DNA from: Leptolyngbyaceae cyanobacterium clean351
GTDB lineage: Bacteria; Cyanobacteriota; Cyanobacteriia; DAIDHW01
Length of the DNA: 64,000 nucleotides
Direction: 5' to 3'
Assembly (NCBI GenBank): GCA_027451865.1
Contig: DAIDHW010000004.1
Span: forward strand, 1-64,000
Shown: one piece after another, positions 45,615 to 53,828 of the stretch
How the letters are laid out: each line of letters starts with the position of its first letter
How positions within the stretch are numbered: position 1 is the first letter of the stretch
Made by a program: the position numbers and the translations under genes
The notes under the pieces: model-generated
Database searches by the model: none
What the model saw: only the letters and a program-made list of their open reading frames with translations
What the model was told of the DNA's origin: nothing

Positions 45615-46106
45615 TTGCACACGGAAGTGACCATCCAAGATTGTCAGACCCGCCTAGGCTTGGAGCCCTCAGTTTGGCAGACTTGGTTCACGGGGTGGCT
45701 TGAGTCATTAGACCCCCACCTTTCCCCCCAGGATGCCTACGAGCTTTGCCTGCGCCTCACCGACGACCAGGAGGTGAAACAGCTCAACTCCCAGTTCCGG
45801 AGCCGGCTAGAACCTACGGATGTGTTAGCTTTTCCCAACCTGGGGGGTCTCTCCCTGGCCCAGGAACCTTTATATTTAGGGGATATTGTGATCTCCGTAG
45901 ACACTGCCCAACGCCAGGCAGACCAGTATGGTCACTCCCTGAAGACGGAAGCAGCCTGGCTTGCTACCCACGGTCTTCTGCACCTCATCGGGTGGGACCA
46001 CCCCGATGAAAGCTCTCTACAAAAAATGTGGTCGTGGCAAGGCAAACTGCTAACCCTGGTAGGCCTTGAACCCCCCGTAGCCTTCCGGGAGGAACTTGAC
46101 TCTTAG
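45615..46106 (+). CDS. ybeY: Endoribonuclease YbeY (rRNA maturation)
   Basis: 163-aa metal-dependent RNase needed for 16S rRNA 3' maturation and ribosome quality control. The zinc motif H-x3-H-x5-H is seen in H-G-L-L-H-L-I-G-W-D-H. The R-x-x-x-x-T-D-V-L-A-F block and G-D-I-V-I-S are conserved. I choose the TTG at 45615 because GAGGA at 45604-45608 sits 6 bases upstream; GTG at 45627 is the alternative. Confidence 0.93.
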   Translation: MHTEVTIQDCQTRLGLEPSVWQTWFTGWLESLDPHLSPQDAYELCLRLTDDQEVKQLNSQFRSRLEPTDVLAFPNLGGLSLAQEPLYLGDIVISVDTAQRQADQYGHSLKTEAAWLATHGLLHLIGWDHPDESSLQKMWSWQGKLLTLVGLEPPVAFREELDS

Positions 46107-46109
46107 TTT

Positions 46110-46580
46110 ATGACACCCGACTACATTCCCCCCGACTTAGATTCTTTTCCCTCCCCGCCCCGTTCAGGTAAGCAAAGACTGCTCGCCTGGCGAGTTGCCC
46201 CGGGCCTGTGGGCAAGTTTCCAGTACGCCGGAGCCGGCTTAGCCTACGCCTTCCGCAGTCAGCGTAATTTCCGGATCCACTCGCTGATTGCCGCCTGTGC
46301 CCTGACCCTAGGTGGGATTTTACATCTACCGGCTGTGGAAGTGGCGGTGATTGGTTTGACGGTCGGGGCGGTACTAGCCCTGGAACTAATCAATACAGCC
46401 ATCGAATCCGTAGTTGACTTGACGGTCAAACAGACCTTCCATGAACTAGCCAAAATCGCTAAGGATTGCGCAGCGGCGGCAGTCCTAGTAACAGCCCTCG
46501 TATCTACACTAGTGGCAGCCCTCCTGCTCCTGCCCCCCCTGCTACAACTGCTGGTCTATAGTTTGAATTCCCTTCCTTGA
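46110..46580 (+). CDS. dgkA: Diacylglycerol/undecaprenol kinase DgkA family
   Basis: 156 aa with three membrane helices after a polar N-terminus of about 40 residues. The family block is complete: A-G-L-A-Y-A-F-R-S-Q-R-N-F-R-I-H, then E-L-I-N-T-A-I-E-S-V-V-D-L and A-K-D-C-A-A-A-A-V. In Gram-positives and cyanobacteria this enzyme type phosphorylates undecaprenol, the lipid carrier for cell wall and glycans. It is 3 bases after ybeY. Confidence 0.92.
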   Translation: MTPDYIPPDLDSFPSPPRSGKQRLLAWRVAPGLWASFQYAGAGLAYAFRSQRNFRIHSLIAACALTLGGILHLPAVEVAVIGLTVGAVLALELINTAIESVVDLTVKQTFHELAKIAKDCAAAAVLVTALVSTLVAALLLLPPLLQLLVYSLNSLP

Positions 46581-46593
46581 ACCAGGAGCAACC

Positions 46594-47166
46594 TTGATTC
46601 TGATCATTGATAACTATGACAGCTTCACCTATAACCTGGTCCAGTACCTGGGGGAGTTAGGGGCCCAGACTCAGGTATGCCGCAATGACCAAGTGAGTCT
46701 AGACCAGATCAGGGCTTGGTCTCCCCGGGGGATTGTCATCTCCCCTGGACCCGGCCGCCCGGAAAACGCAGGTATCTGTCCGGAATTAATCCAGGAACTG
46801 GGGCCAACCGTCCCTCTGTTGGGGGTGTGCTTGGGACATCAAGGGATTGGCCAGGTCTTTGGCGGCAAGATTATTCCTGCTCAGGAACTGATGCACGGCA
46901 AGACCTCCCCGGTCTACCACAAGGGGGTAGGGGTATTTGCGGGCCTAGACCAGCCCTTTATCGCCACTCGCTACCATAGCTTAGTTATAGAATCGGCTAC
47001 TTGTCCTGAGGTTTTGGAGGTCACAGCCTGGGTAGAGGACGGTACAATTATGGGGGTCCGGCACCGGGATTACCCCCACCTCCAAGGGGTGCAGTTCCAC
47101 CCCGAAAGCATCCTGACTCACCAGGGTAAAGACCTACTAAAGAATTTCTTACAGTCCTTGGGGTAG
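46594..47166 (+). CDS. trpG: Anthranilate/aminodeoxychorismate synthase glutamine amidotransferase
   Basis: 190-aa class I glutaminase giving ammonia for tryptophan or folate synthesis. D-N-Y-D-S-F-T-Y-N-L start, P-G-P-G-R-P, catalytic Cys in G-V-C-L-G-H-Q and the His-Glu pair in F-H-P-E-S are present. A TTG start is supported by AGGAG at 46584-46588, five bases away. The dgkA-trpG order is common in cyanobacteria. It could equally be called pabA, since one subunit often serves both pathways. Confidence 0.92.
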   Translation: MILIIDNYDSFTYNLVQYLGELGAQTQVCRNDQVSLDQIRAWSPRGIVISPGPGRPENAGICPELIQELGPTVPLLGVCLGHQGIGQVFGGKIIPAQELMHGKTSPVYHKGVGVFAGLDQPFIATRYHSLVIESATCPEVLEVTAWVEDGTIMGVRHRDYPHLQGVQFHPESILTHQGKDLLKNFLQSLG

Positions 47167-47174
47167 ATTCGCCT

Positions 47175-47945
47175 ATGAAACGGAGACAACTTTTACGCTA
47201 CCTCCAGGGGGGGGGCCTGGCGGTGATGGGCACCCTCCTGACCAAGGTAGGTGGCTCTCGAGCAGCTAGCCCCCTAACCATCCAGTGGTTAGGGCATATG
47301 TGCTTTTTATTTACTGGGTCTGGCCGGCGAGTACTGGTCGATCCTTTCAAACCCATAGGTTGCACCGCTGGCTATCGTCCCCCTAAGCCCTTAGCAGACG
47401 TGGTGCTCATCAGTAGCCAGCTTCTAGATGAGGGGTATGTGACAGGCCTGCCGGGTAATCCCCAAGTCTTGTACCAACCAGGGGTCTTCCGCGCCGGGGG
47501 AATCCAGTTCCAGGGGATCTCCATGGACCACGACCTGAACCAAGGCTACCAGTTCGGCGTCAATGTGGCCTGGAAGTGGTCCATGGAAGGTATCAACATT
47601 CTGGACTTAGGGGGGGCCGCAGCACCCATCACCATTGACCAGCAGATTTTAATGGGCCGGCCCGATGTGCTCCTAGTACCGGTAGGGGGAGGCCCAAAGG
47701 CCTACGACCCCCCCCAGGCTATCCAAGCTATTGAGACCCTGAAACCTCGCATCGTCATTCCCACCCAGTACTGGACCCAGGCGGCCGACCCTAGCCAGTG
47801 TGACCTGGTCACCTTGCAAAACTTCCTCACCCTCCTGAACAAGCACCAAGCCGTCCAAACCTTGCCGGGGGATACTCTAGTACTCACTCCCCAGGCACTG
47901 CCCACCAAGGGGACCCGGGTCGAGGTGTTCACGTATAACTTTTAG
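47175..47945 (+). CDS. Exported MBL-fold (UlaG-like) protein lacking the metal motif
   Basis: 256 aa. The N-terminal K-R-R-Q-L-L-R-Y-L region followed by a hydrophobic stretch and A-A-S suggests export, possibly Tat-like. The beta-lactamase fold is recognisable in I-Q-W-L-G-H-M-C-F-L-F and V-L-V-D-P-F, but where H-x-H-x-D-H belongs the sequence reads I-S-S-Q-L-L-D-E-G. I recall cyanobacterial relatives with the same loss, so it is a family trait and not decay of this copy. The role is unknown. Confidence 0.75.
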   Translation: MKRRQLLRYLQGGGLAVMGTLLTKVGGSRAASPLTIQWLGHMCFLFTGSGRRVLVDPFKPIGCTAGYRPPKPLADVVLISSQLLDEGYVTGLPGNPQVLYQPGVFRAGGIQFQGISMDHDLNQGYQFGVNVAWKWSMEGINILDLGGAAAPITIDQQILMGRPDVLLVPVGGGPKAYDPPQAIQAIETLKPRIVIPTQYWTQAADPSQCDLVTLQNFLTLLNKHQAVQTLPGDTLVLTPQALPTKGTRVEVFTYNF

Positions 47946-48016
47946 CAGTTTTACGTTGAGCGCCCTGGTTGAAACAGTAGTTTAGTTACCCAGTGGGCTG
48001 TAGAGACCCGACCCCC

Positions 48017-50032
48017 ATGGCTGATCTGGGACTAATATTTACTCTGCTTTTGGTGAGCACCTTAACAGGGTGCTTGCCCGGCCTTTGGTTGCCTGACTGG
48101 ATCCGGGGAAAGTTTTTGGCAGTTCCGGTTTTGGGTTTTGGTTTGTTTGGAGTCTTTGCTACTCTACTCTACCAGGCAGGCCTCTCACCCCAGGTCAGCC
48201 TATACCTAGTCCCGGCTATCTCCCTTGCCCTTGCCCTAGGGTTGGGGAGTAGGCCCAGGCTGAGACTGAACAGGGAGCATCTAGGATTTGCCGGTGTCTG
48301 GTGCGGAGCAGTCCTGGTAGCCCTCATACCTAAATGGATAGGGGGAGAGCAGTTCTATGCTTTCCAACTAAACCCTTGGGACCAACTCGGCTACCTGTCA
48401 GAAGCCGTCGCCTACAGCCAGCATAGTTACAGTTATCTTTACCACCTGAGTAACAGCCAAGACCCGGTCCTCCTGTACGGCCAACACGAGTTATCCGCTC
48501 GGCCTACCATTGCCATTATCCTGGCAGCCGTAGATAAATTGTTTGGTCCAACTCTGATGTCATTTAGTTACACCTACCTGGTGTTCCTGCAGGTAAGTAG
48601 TCTGATAGCGGGGACATTTTTAATCGTCAATGTATTTTCCGCTAATCTGTGCAGAGCCGCCTTGGTTAGCGGGGGAATTGCCATCGGTTTTTGTGGACAG
48701 TACGTATTGGATATTGACGCCTGGAGTGAGTTAGGATCCCTGCCGATAGCTTTGGTTGGCTATTGCCTGCTGATAGTTTGCAAAGACCCCTCTCGCCTAG
48801 AAGTCTCTGGGCAGCTGGAGGTTCTAGGGAAATGGGTAGCTTTGGATGCCATCATCTTCACTTCCCTCATGTTCTTCTACCCAGAAATAGTTATGGTCTA
48901 TGGGATCGGCTTTCTGATAGTTACTATCAACTCTTTGAGTTACTTATCAGGGGAAACCGGCCGGCTATTGGTGGGTAGTCTGCTCCTGAGTCTGGCGATC
49001 ACGGGCATACTTTTGGCTCTCTCCTATGAGGGGACTTTGGGATTTTTCGTGGGCCAGTTTAAGTACTCGGCGGCGGGACCCAAAGAAGCTTGGTTAACCA
49101 ACTTCTCATCATACAACCAGTACCTAATCGGCAAAGATCTACTATCTTGGGACCCAGACCCAGCTACCTATCCCCAACAAATCCGCCTCTTCGGCTTGAG
49201 TAGCCTTATCTACGGTTTATTCTCCCTGCCCATTAATGTTTTTATGTCGGTGGTTGGTTTAGGCTATCTCTTGCTTGATAACAGCTATCCTCTCCTTCTG
49301 CGAGTTAGTCAAAAGCTAGTTCTCTATGGCCTAGTTTACTACTGGCTTAGGAGTATATTCAGGGAGATTAAACTCGCCATTAAAACCCGGTCTCCACACA
49401 GTCCTAGAGGTTTTTACCTGGGCTTGATGGGAATGAGTTTAATACCCATTGCTTTGACAATTAGTGGGGGAAGAATTTGGTTTGTTGGCAAGTCTTTGTC
49501 CATGATTATGCCGCTAATTTGTATCGCCATGGCTTCTCCCCTGTGGGGCAGTCCTCGGAGAGATAACCTTGGGCCCGAGCGCTTCGGTAGGTTGATCGCC
49601 GCGGCGTTTGTGGCCTTGAGTATTTCTTTGGCGATAATGAGAGCAGCCTCGGTTGATCCCCAGACAGGCTGGTTCGCAGGAAGTTACCCAGTCTACGTCA
49701 TCAATGGGGAGGACCGCCAAGCCAAGCTGAATTACTCTTGGCAGCTAGGGACCCTAGTTCCCCAACTTAAAGCTTGCTCCCGGGTGGCTGTAGATATTAG
49801 CAACCCGGATAACCAGAGTGGCCACTTAGCCCGATATGTGGAACTTTATTTAGATGACCTCGGAATTACCTGGTTTTCTATCCCGAGAACCCATACCCTC
49901 TCCCACAGACTAGGTAAAGACCTCGGCTTCCATCCCCCCTTACCCCATCCCCAGTGCCTGATTACGGACCACCCTGAACCTCCCCAATTCCCAGGTCAAC
50001 AGGTGTTCTCTCTGCGGCGGGCGGGAGCCTAG
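48017..50032 (+). CDS. Large polytopic membrane protein, GT-C-like, unknown family
   Basis: 671 aa from the ATG at 48017, with roughly a dozen helices and an extracytoplasmic C-terminal domain of about 120 residues. The first large loop holds W-D-Q-L-G-Y-L-S-E-A, which resembles the acidic loop motif of GT-C glycosyltransferases. A glycan-modifying role is an inference from that. Base composition is lower in G+C than the neighbours (see findings), hinting at transfer. I do not recognise the family. Confidence 0.7.
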   Translation: MADLGLIFTLLLVSTLTGCLPGLWLPDWIRGKFLAVPVLGFGLFGVFATLLYQAGLSPQVSLYLVPAISLALALGLGSRPRLRLNREHLGFAGVWCGAVLVALIPKWIGGEQFYAFQLNPWDQLGYLSEAVAYSQHSYSYLYHLSNSQDPVLLYGQHELSARPTIAIILAAVDKLFGPTLMSFSYTYLVFLQVSSLIAGTFLIVNVFSANLCRAALVSGGIAIGFCGQYVLDIDAWSELGSLPIALVGYCLLIVCKDPSRLEVSGQLEVLGKWVALDAIIFTSLMFFYPEIVMVYGIGFLIVTINSLSYLSGETGRLLVGSLLLSLAITGILLALSYEGTLGFFVGQFKYSAAGPKEAWLTNFSSYNQYLIGKDLLSWDPDPATYPQQIRLFGLSSLIYGLFSLPINVFMSVVGLGYLLLDNSYPLLLRVSQKLVLYGLVYYWLRSIFREIKLAIKTRSPHSPRGFYLGLMGMSLIPIALTISGGRIWFVGKSLSMIMPLICIAMASPLWGSPRRDNLGPERFGRLIAAAFVALSISLAIMRAASVDPQTGWFAGSYPVYVINGEDRQAKLNYSWQLGTLVPQLKACSRVAVDISNPDNQSGHLARYVELYLDDLGITWFSIPRTHTLSHRLGKDLGFHPPLPHPQCLITDHPEPPQFPGQQVFSLRRAGA

Positions 50033-50105
50033 AGTGAAGATACCTAATTAGTCGTCTAGAGCATCCTACTCCCCAGAGCCAAAGGCTGGAGTGGGGGCGG
50101 CAAGA

Positions 50106-50111
50106 TATAAT
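50106..50111 (+). promoter_or_regulatory. Consensus -10 box before the multicopper oxidase
   Basis: TATAAT in the context GATATAATC, 30 bases before the ATG at 50141. No good -35 is found at the expected distance. A hairpin-prone stretch (50070-50098, AGCC-AAA-GGCT at its tip) lies just upstream and may terminate the preceding transcript or bind a regulator. Confidence 0.45.
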
Positions 50112-50140
50112 CTAAGGGAAGAAAAATACTTTTCCTTGCC

Positions 50141-51583
50141 ATGTCTCAGCCAGGGCCAATCAACCGTCGCCGCTTTTTGGGTCTGGGAGTGTGCACCCTC
50201 GGGGCAGCGTACCTAGGCCGCCGGAGTCTGGCCGCCTTCGCGCCACCCCTGGTTGAGTTTTCCCTTGTAGCGCGCGCCCAACGCGTCCAGCTGGCGGGAC
50301 ATCCTGCCTCTTTGATCACCTACAACGGTTTGGTTCCTAGCCCCCGGCTGGAATTTCGGCCGGGAGATACGGTCCGTGTGCACTTCCATAACCAACTCGG
50401 GGAAGCGACTAATCTCCATTTCCATGGCCTCCATGTTTCTCCCCAAGGCCACGGGGACAACGTTTTTCTGCACATCTCGCCTGGAGAGCGCTTCACCTAC
50501 GAATTCACCCTCCCTGAGAATCATCCCGCAGGCCTATTTTACTACCATCCCCACCTGCACGGTCGGGTCGCCGAGCAGGTATTCAGGGGCCTAGGGGGGA
50601 TGCTGGTGGTGCGAGGCGACATAGACGAGATCCCGGCGGTTAAAAGCGCCCGGGAAGAATTTTTGTTTCTCAAGGACTTTGCCCTAGACAATCAGGGGGA
50701 GATCATTCCCCCTACTCCCGCCGAGCGCATGAATGGCCAAGAAGGGTCCCTGGTTACCGCCAATGGTCAAGTTAACCCCACATGGACGATTCCCCAGGGG
50801 GGGCTGGTGAGGTTGCGTATTCTCAATGGTTCCCGAGCGCGATTCTACCGCTTGGCCCTGCAGGGTCATCCCTTGTACTTGATTGCCACAGATGGCAGAG
50901 CTCTTGCTAAGCCAGTGGAGCTACAAGAGTTACTCCTCGCCCCCGCTCAGCGGGCTGAAGTTTTAATTCAAGGTAACCAGCCGGCTGGCAATTATCGGCT
51001 AATGGACCTTCCCTACGACCGGGGAGGGATGATGACTAGACCCCAAGCGGCTCCGATTTTGATCGCTACCCTCTCCTATCGAGGGTCAGTCCCTCCCTTA
51101 TCCTTGCCGACTGAACTAATTCCAGTCTCCCCTGTGCCGGAACCAACCCGGGTCCGGCAAATCAAGTTTTCCATGGGTATGGGTGGTATGGGCACGATGG
51201 ATGGCATGGGTGGCATGAACAGCATGATGGGCATGAACGGTGGCTCCCCCATGCGGTTTTTGATCAATGACCGCACCTTTGACCCCAACCGGGTAGATGC
51301 CTTGGTTAAACTCGGGACGGTGGAGGAATGGGAACTGATGAATGTGGATCCAGACCACATGGACCATGTCTTCCACATCCACACCAACCAGTTTCAAATT
51401 ACCCACCGCAATGGCGTTCCCGAGCCCTACCTGGCCTGGCGAGACATAGCCCTAATGCGGGGAGGCGAGACGGTGCGGATCCGCATCCCCTTTAGGGACT
51501 TCCCCGGTCGCACTGTCTACCACTGCCACACCCTAGACCACGAGGATCTGGGGATGATGGGAGTGGTGGAGATGAAGGCTTAA
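50141..51583 (+). CDS. Exported multicopper oxidase (Tat substrate)
   Basis: 480 aa. The Tat signal has R-R-R-F-L-G-L at residues 9-15. Three cupredoxin domains are inferred from copper ligand motifs: H-F-H-G-L-H and H-P-H-L-H-G in the first, then M-D-H-V-F-H-I-H and Y-H-C-H-T-L-D-H-E-D-L-G-M-M in the last. A Met-rich loop of about 24 residues with some ten Met lies between domains 2 and 3 (bases 51172-51243), like the cuprous-ion binding loop of CueO. A function in copper tolerance or metal oxidation is likely. Confidence 0.92.
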   Translation: MSQPGPINRRRFLGLGVCTLGAAYLGRRSLAAFAPPLVEFSLVARAQRVQLAGHPASLITYNGLVPSPRLEFRPGDTVRVHFHNQLGEATNLHFHGLHVSPQGHGDNVFLHISPGERFTYEFTLPENHPAGLFYYHPHLHGRVAEQVFRGLGGMLVVRGDIDEIPAVKSAREEFLFLKDFALDNQGEIIPPTPAERMNGQEGSLVTANGQVNPTWTIPQGGLVRLRILNGSRARFYRLALQGHPLYLIATDGRALAKPVELQELLLAPAQRAEVLIQGNQPAGNYRLMDLPYDRGGMMTRPQAAPILIATLSYRGSVPPLSLPTELIPVSPVPEPTRVRQIKFSMGMGGMGTMDGMGGMNSMMGMNGGSPMRFLINDRTFDPNRVDALVKLGTVEEWELMNVDPDHMDHVFHIHTNQFQITHRNGVPEPYLAWRDIALMRGGETVRIRIPFRDFPGRTVYHCHTLDHEDLGMMGVVEMKA

Positions 51584-51603
51584 GGATGGCAGAGATAGTA
51601 TTT

Positions 51604-51631
51604 TTGACTGATAATCTAGGTAAACTATAAA
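51604..51631 (+). promoter_or_regulatory. Sigma70-type promoter upstream of the 51.66-kb pseudogene
   Basis: TTGACT at 51604-51609 and TATAAA at 51626-51631, with a 16-base spacer, 26 bases before the ATG at 51658. It is a close match to the consensus, and the promoter appears intact although the gene is broken. Confidence 0.5.
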
Positions 51632-51657
51632 GAACTAACAGATTAGTTCCTAGTCCC

Positions 51658-52565
51658 ATGGATTATGTCGTGCGGCAGCAGCTGGAGACCATCCTTCAAT
51701 ATAGGTGACAGTCCCTCCTCGAAGACCCACCCACCCTGTGCCAACTCTTGACCGATGGTTGTGGCAGCGGCCATCAGGAGGATATTGATTACCTAATAAC
51801 CGCCCTAGCGCGGCAGGTCCCCATAAATTCTCTCGCCAGCTTCTGTTTAGCAACCTGCAAAAGGATCTGGAGGATAACTGCGGCTTACCTCGGAGGGCCG
51901 CCCAAGGGACTGTGGAGTCTTGGGCTATAGCTCTGAAGGTGAGGCTGCCCCAGGACCAGGATTCAGGGGCGATCCCCCCGACTGTCCTAGCCCCCGCCCC
52001 TCGATTTTCGCCCTCCCTGGTCTCTAACCCGCCCCCGCCGAGCCCCTCCCTACCCCTGCTGAATATCATCAGTCTCACCTGTGCTATTGCTGCCCTGGTC
52101 GGCACCGGGATTTTCTTTGCCTTCCAACAAGGGCAAAGGGACGTGGTAGTTAAGACCATAGCCCAAACCCCCCCGACCCCCAGCTCCATTCCCACTCCAG
52201 CCACAACTCCCCAGACGGAGGTCAGGCTGACCCCCACCACTCCGGTGACAGGTGAACAGGTACCACCTGACCAGTATGGAGCTACTGACCCGCTGATATC
52301 CTCCACCCCAGACACCTACGCTTTCAACTTCCCCCAGGCTAGTTGCGGCGATCCTCCTGGTAGTGGCTCCGTGTGGTATCCAGTGTTTATTGACAATGGT
52401 GATTTAGCGGCGATCCAAGAGCAGCTTTGTGCCGATGCTCTACCTACGGTTAGGCAAGACACCGGGTTGCCCACCGTCCAGGTAGCCAGCTTCAGCTCCC
52501 TAGAAAAGGCACAAGCCTTTGCTCGAGTCGTAGGCGGCGATGTGGGTAGCCCCTACTATCCTTAG
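51658..52565 (+). pseudogene. Broken gene: helical domain + membrane anchor + SPOR-like tail (nonsense and frameshift)
   Basis: The ATG at 51658 reads R-Q-Q-L-E-T-I-L-Q, then TGA at 51706, then L-L-E-D-P-P-T-L-C and A-L-A-R-Q-V-P-I-N-S-L-A-S. After 51840 the sense continues in another frame as L-L-F-S-N-L-Q-K-D-L and E-S-W-A-I-A-L, open to 52565. Together they rebuild a helical domain I recall from many cyanobacterial proteins. A Pro-rich linker, one helix and a tail with V-Q-V-A-S-F-S-S-L-E-K-A-Q-A-F follow. The intact 3' part (from GTG 51912) alone could still be made. Confidence 0.72.
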
Positions 52566-52584
52566 AGCTGGCAGACCCAGACAG

Positions 52585-53034
52585 TTATACCTTACGAGCT
52601 CGACTGACCGTCTGAGGCTGGGTGCCCACGAGTAAAGCTAGGGCTCGGTCCGGTAGCCCGGCTACCACTTGCCGGTCAAAATAGTTTTCCAACTGACCAA
52701 TGATGGCAGCAGCCCGCTCCAAGGGGTTTTCAGCCTGGGTCAACTCGTGCACCAGCCTGATCCACTGGCGGCGGATCAGGTAGGCACTGCGGCGTTCGTC
52801 GTAACTTTGGGGGGTGACTAGGGAAAAGTTACCGATCGGAATTAACCACTGGCAATCCCGGTCAAAGGGACCCCCCACTACCGCCCCAGGGCCGGCAAAT
52901 TCCGCATGGAATCTCTTCCCTACTATCAAGCCGTTGCGGCGTTTCTTATTGACAATCAAGACCTCCCCCTGGCAAATGCGAGCCACTAGTTCCGACTTGG
53001 CCAAGAGCTCCTCAGGTAATGGCGACTGATTCAT
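52585..53034 (-). CDS. Conserved protein with Crp-like C-terminal HTH
   Basis: 149 aa. A beta-rich N-terminal half is followed by helices (E-N-P-L-E-R-A-A-A-I-I-G-Q-L) and a C-terminal motif L-A-L-L-V-G-T-Q-P-Q-T-V-S-R-A-R that resembles the DNA-recognition helix of Crp/NtcA regulators. It lacks a full cyclic-nucleotide domain. The ATG overlaps the rodZ stop by 4 bases, so it belongs to the rluB-rodZ operon. The function is not known to me. Confidence 0.62.
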   Translation of the reverse strand: MNQSPLPEELLAKSELVARICQGEVLIVNKKRRNGLIVGKRFHAEFAGPGAVVGGPFDRDCQWLIPIGNFSLVTPQSYDERRSAYLIRRQWIRLVHELTQAENPLERAAAIIGQLENYFDRQVVAGLPDRALALLVGTQPQTVSRARKV

Positions 53035-53828
53035 GGTCCCTTGGCGGGCCTTGGGGATCTAGCCGATTTGGGGGCAACAACTGTCAATTGCCGCACCGTC
53101 CCTAAAGGCCCAAGGAGGTAAGGTTTTTGGTTATTTATACTCACCCAAACCCCCCCGGCGTTTCCCGCTCGCATGCTTAACTTTTCTTGGGCAGTCCAGG
53201 TTGCCTGGGATCCCTGGGGCATCACTCCTGCAAATACAGGTTTACCATCTCTTAGCACCTGAATCCAGGAGGGTTGGCGGAGTACCACGTGCACCTGAAT
53301 CGAGTTAGAAGTAGCTACAGAAGGGCGCGGGCTAGGGGCAGCAACTGAGGGAATGGGTAAGGGGGCACGGGGGATATTATTCTGGTACAGCAGAAGTAGG
53401 GAAAGGCTGTGGACAGATAGACCAATCAATAGGATATAGGTTAAGTAGAGATGTAAGGGGTGCAGCCGGGCAGCAGGCAGGGTCAACCAAGTTCCCCGCC
53501 GAGGCCGGGGGGTGCCGCCGAGAGAAAAGGTACCTGCTACCTGTTCCCCGTTATCCCCCAGGGCATCGGCAAACCGGCGGACCAGGCCCTGGAGGTAAAT
53601 AGGCTCCGGCAGCTTACTCAGGTTCCCCTCCTCAATCGCCTTTAGTTGGCTGACTCGAATATGAGTTACAGTACAGACTTCGTCCAGGGACATCCCCTGA
53701 GCTTCTCGCTTTTGCCGCAGACGCGCCCCCACCCGTGCTAATTTGGCGGCCTGCTCCTCCTCAGGTTTCAGGGCTGGTTTTTCCCAACGCTTCCATAACA
53801 CCATAGGGTTTGCTACTGAGGTTGACAA
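53031..53828 (-). CDS. rodZ: RodZ-like cytoskeletal protein
   Basis: 265 aa. The N-terminal HTH (about 30-100) has R-L-R-Q-K-R-E-A-Q-G-M-S-L-D-E-V and I-R-V-S-Q-L-K-A-I-E-E-G. A transmembrane helix follows at about 125-150, then a Pro-rich linker and a DUF4115-like beta domain (W-I-Q-V-L-R-D-G-K). This is the RodZ architecture; RodZ links MreB to the wall synthesis machinery and sets cell shape. It overlaps the rluB end by 16 bases. Confidence 0.86.
   Translation of the reverse strand: MSTSVANPMVLWKRWEKPALKPEEEQAAKLARVGARLRQKREAQGMSLDEVCTVTHIRVSQLKAIEEGNLSKLPEPIYLQGLVRRFADALGDNGEQVAGTFSLGGTPRPRRGTWLTLPAARLHPLHLYLTYILLIGLSVHSLSLLLLYQNNIPRAPLPIPSVAAPSPRPSVATSNSIQVHVVLRQPSWIQVLRDGKPVFAGVMPQGSQATWTAQEKLSMRAGNAGGVWVSINNQKPYLLGPLGTVRQLTVVAPKSARSPRPAKGP

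Noticed and set aside
51706-51708. Recoded TGA (selenocysteine) in the broken gene
   Set aside because: The frame breaks again near 51840, and no SECIS-like stem was seen; decay is simpler.
51650-52315. Minus-strand 221-aa ORF
   Set aside because: Antisense of the pseudogene; low-complexity Gly/Val translation.
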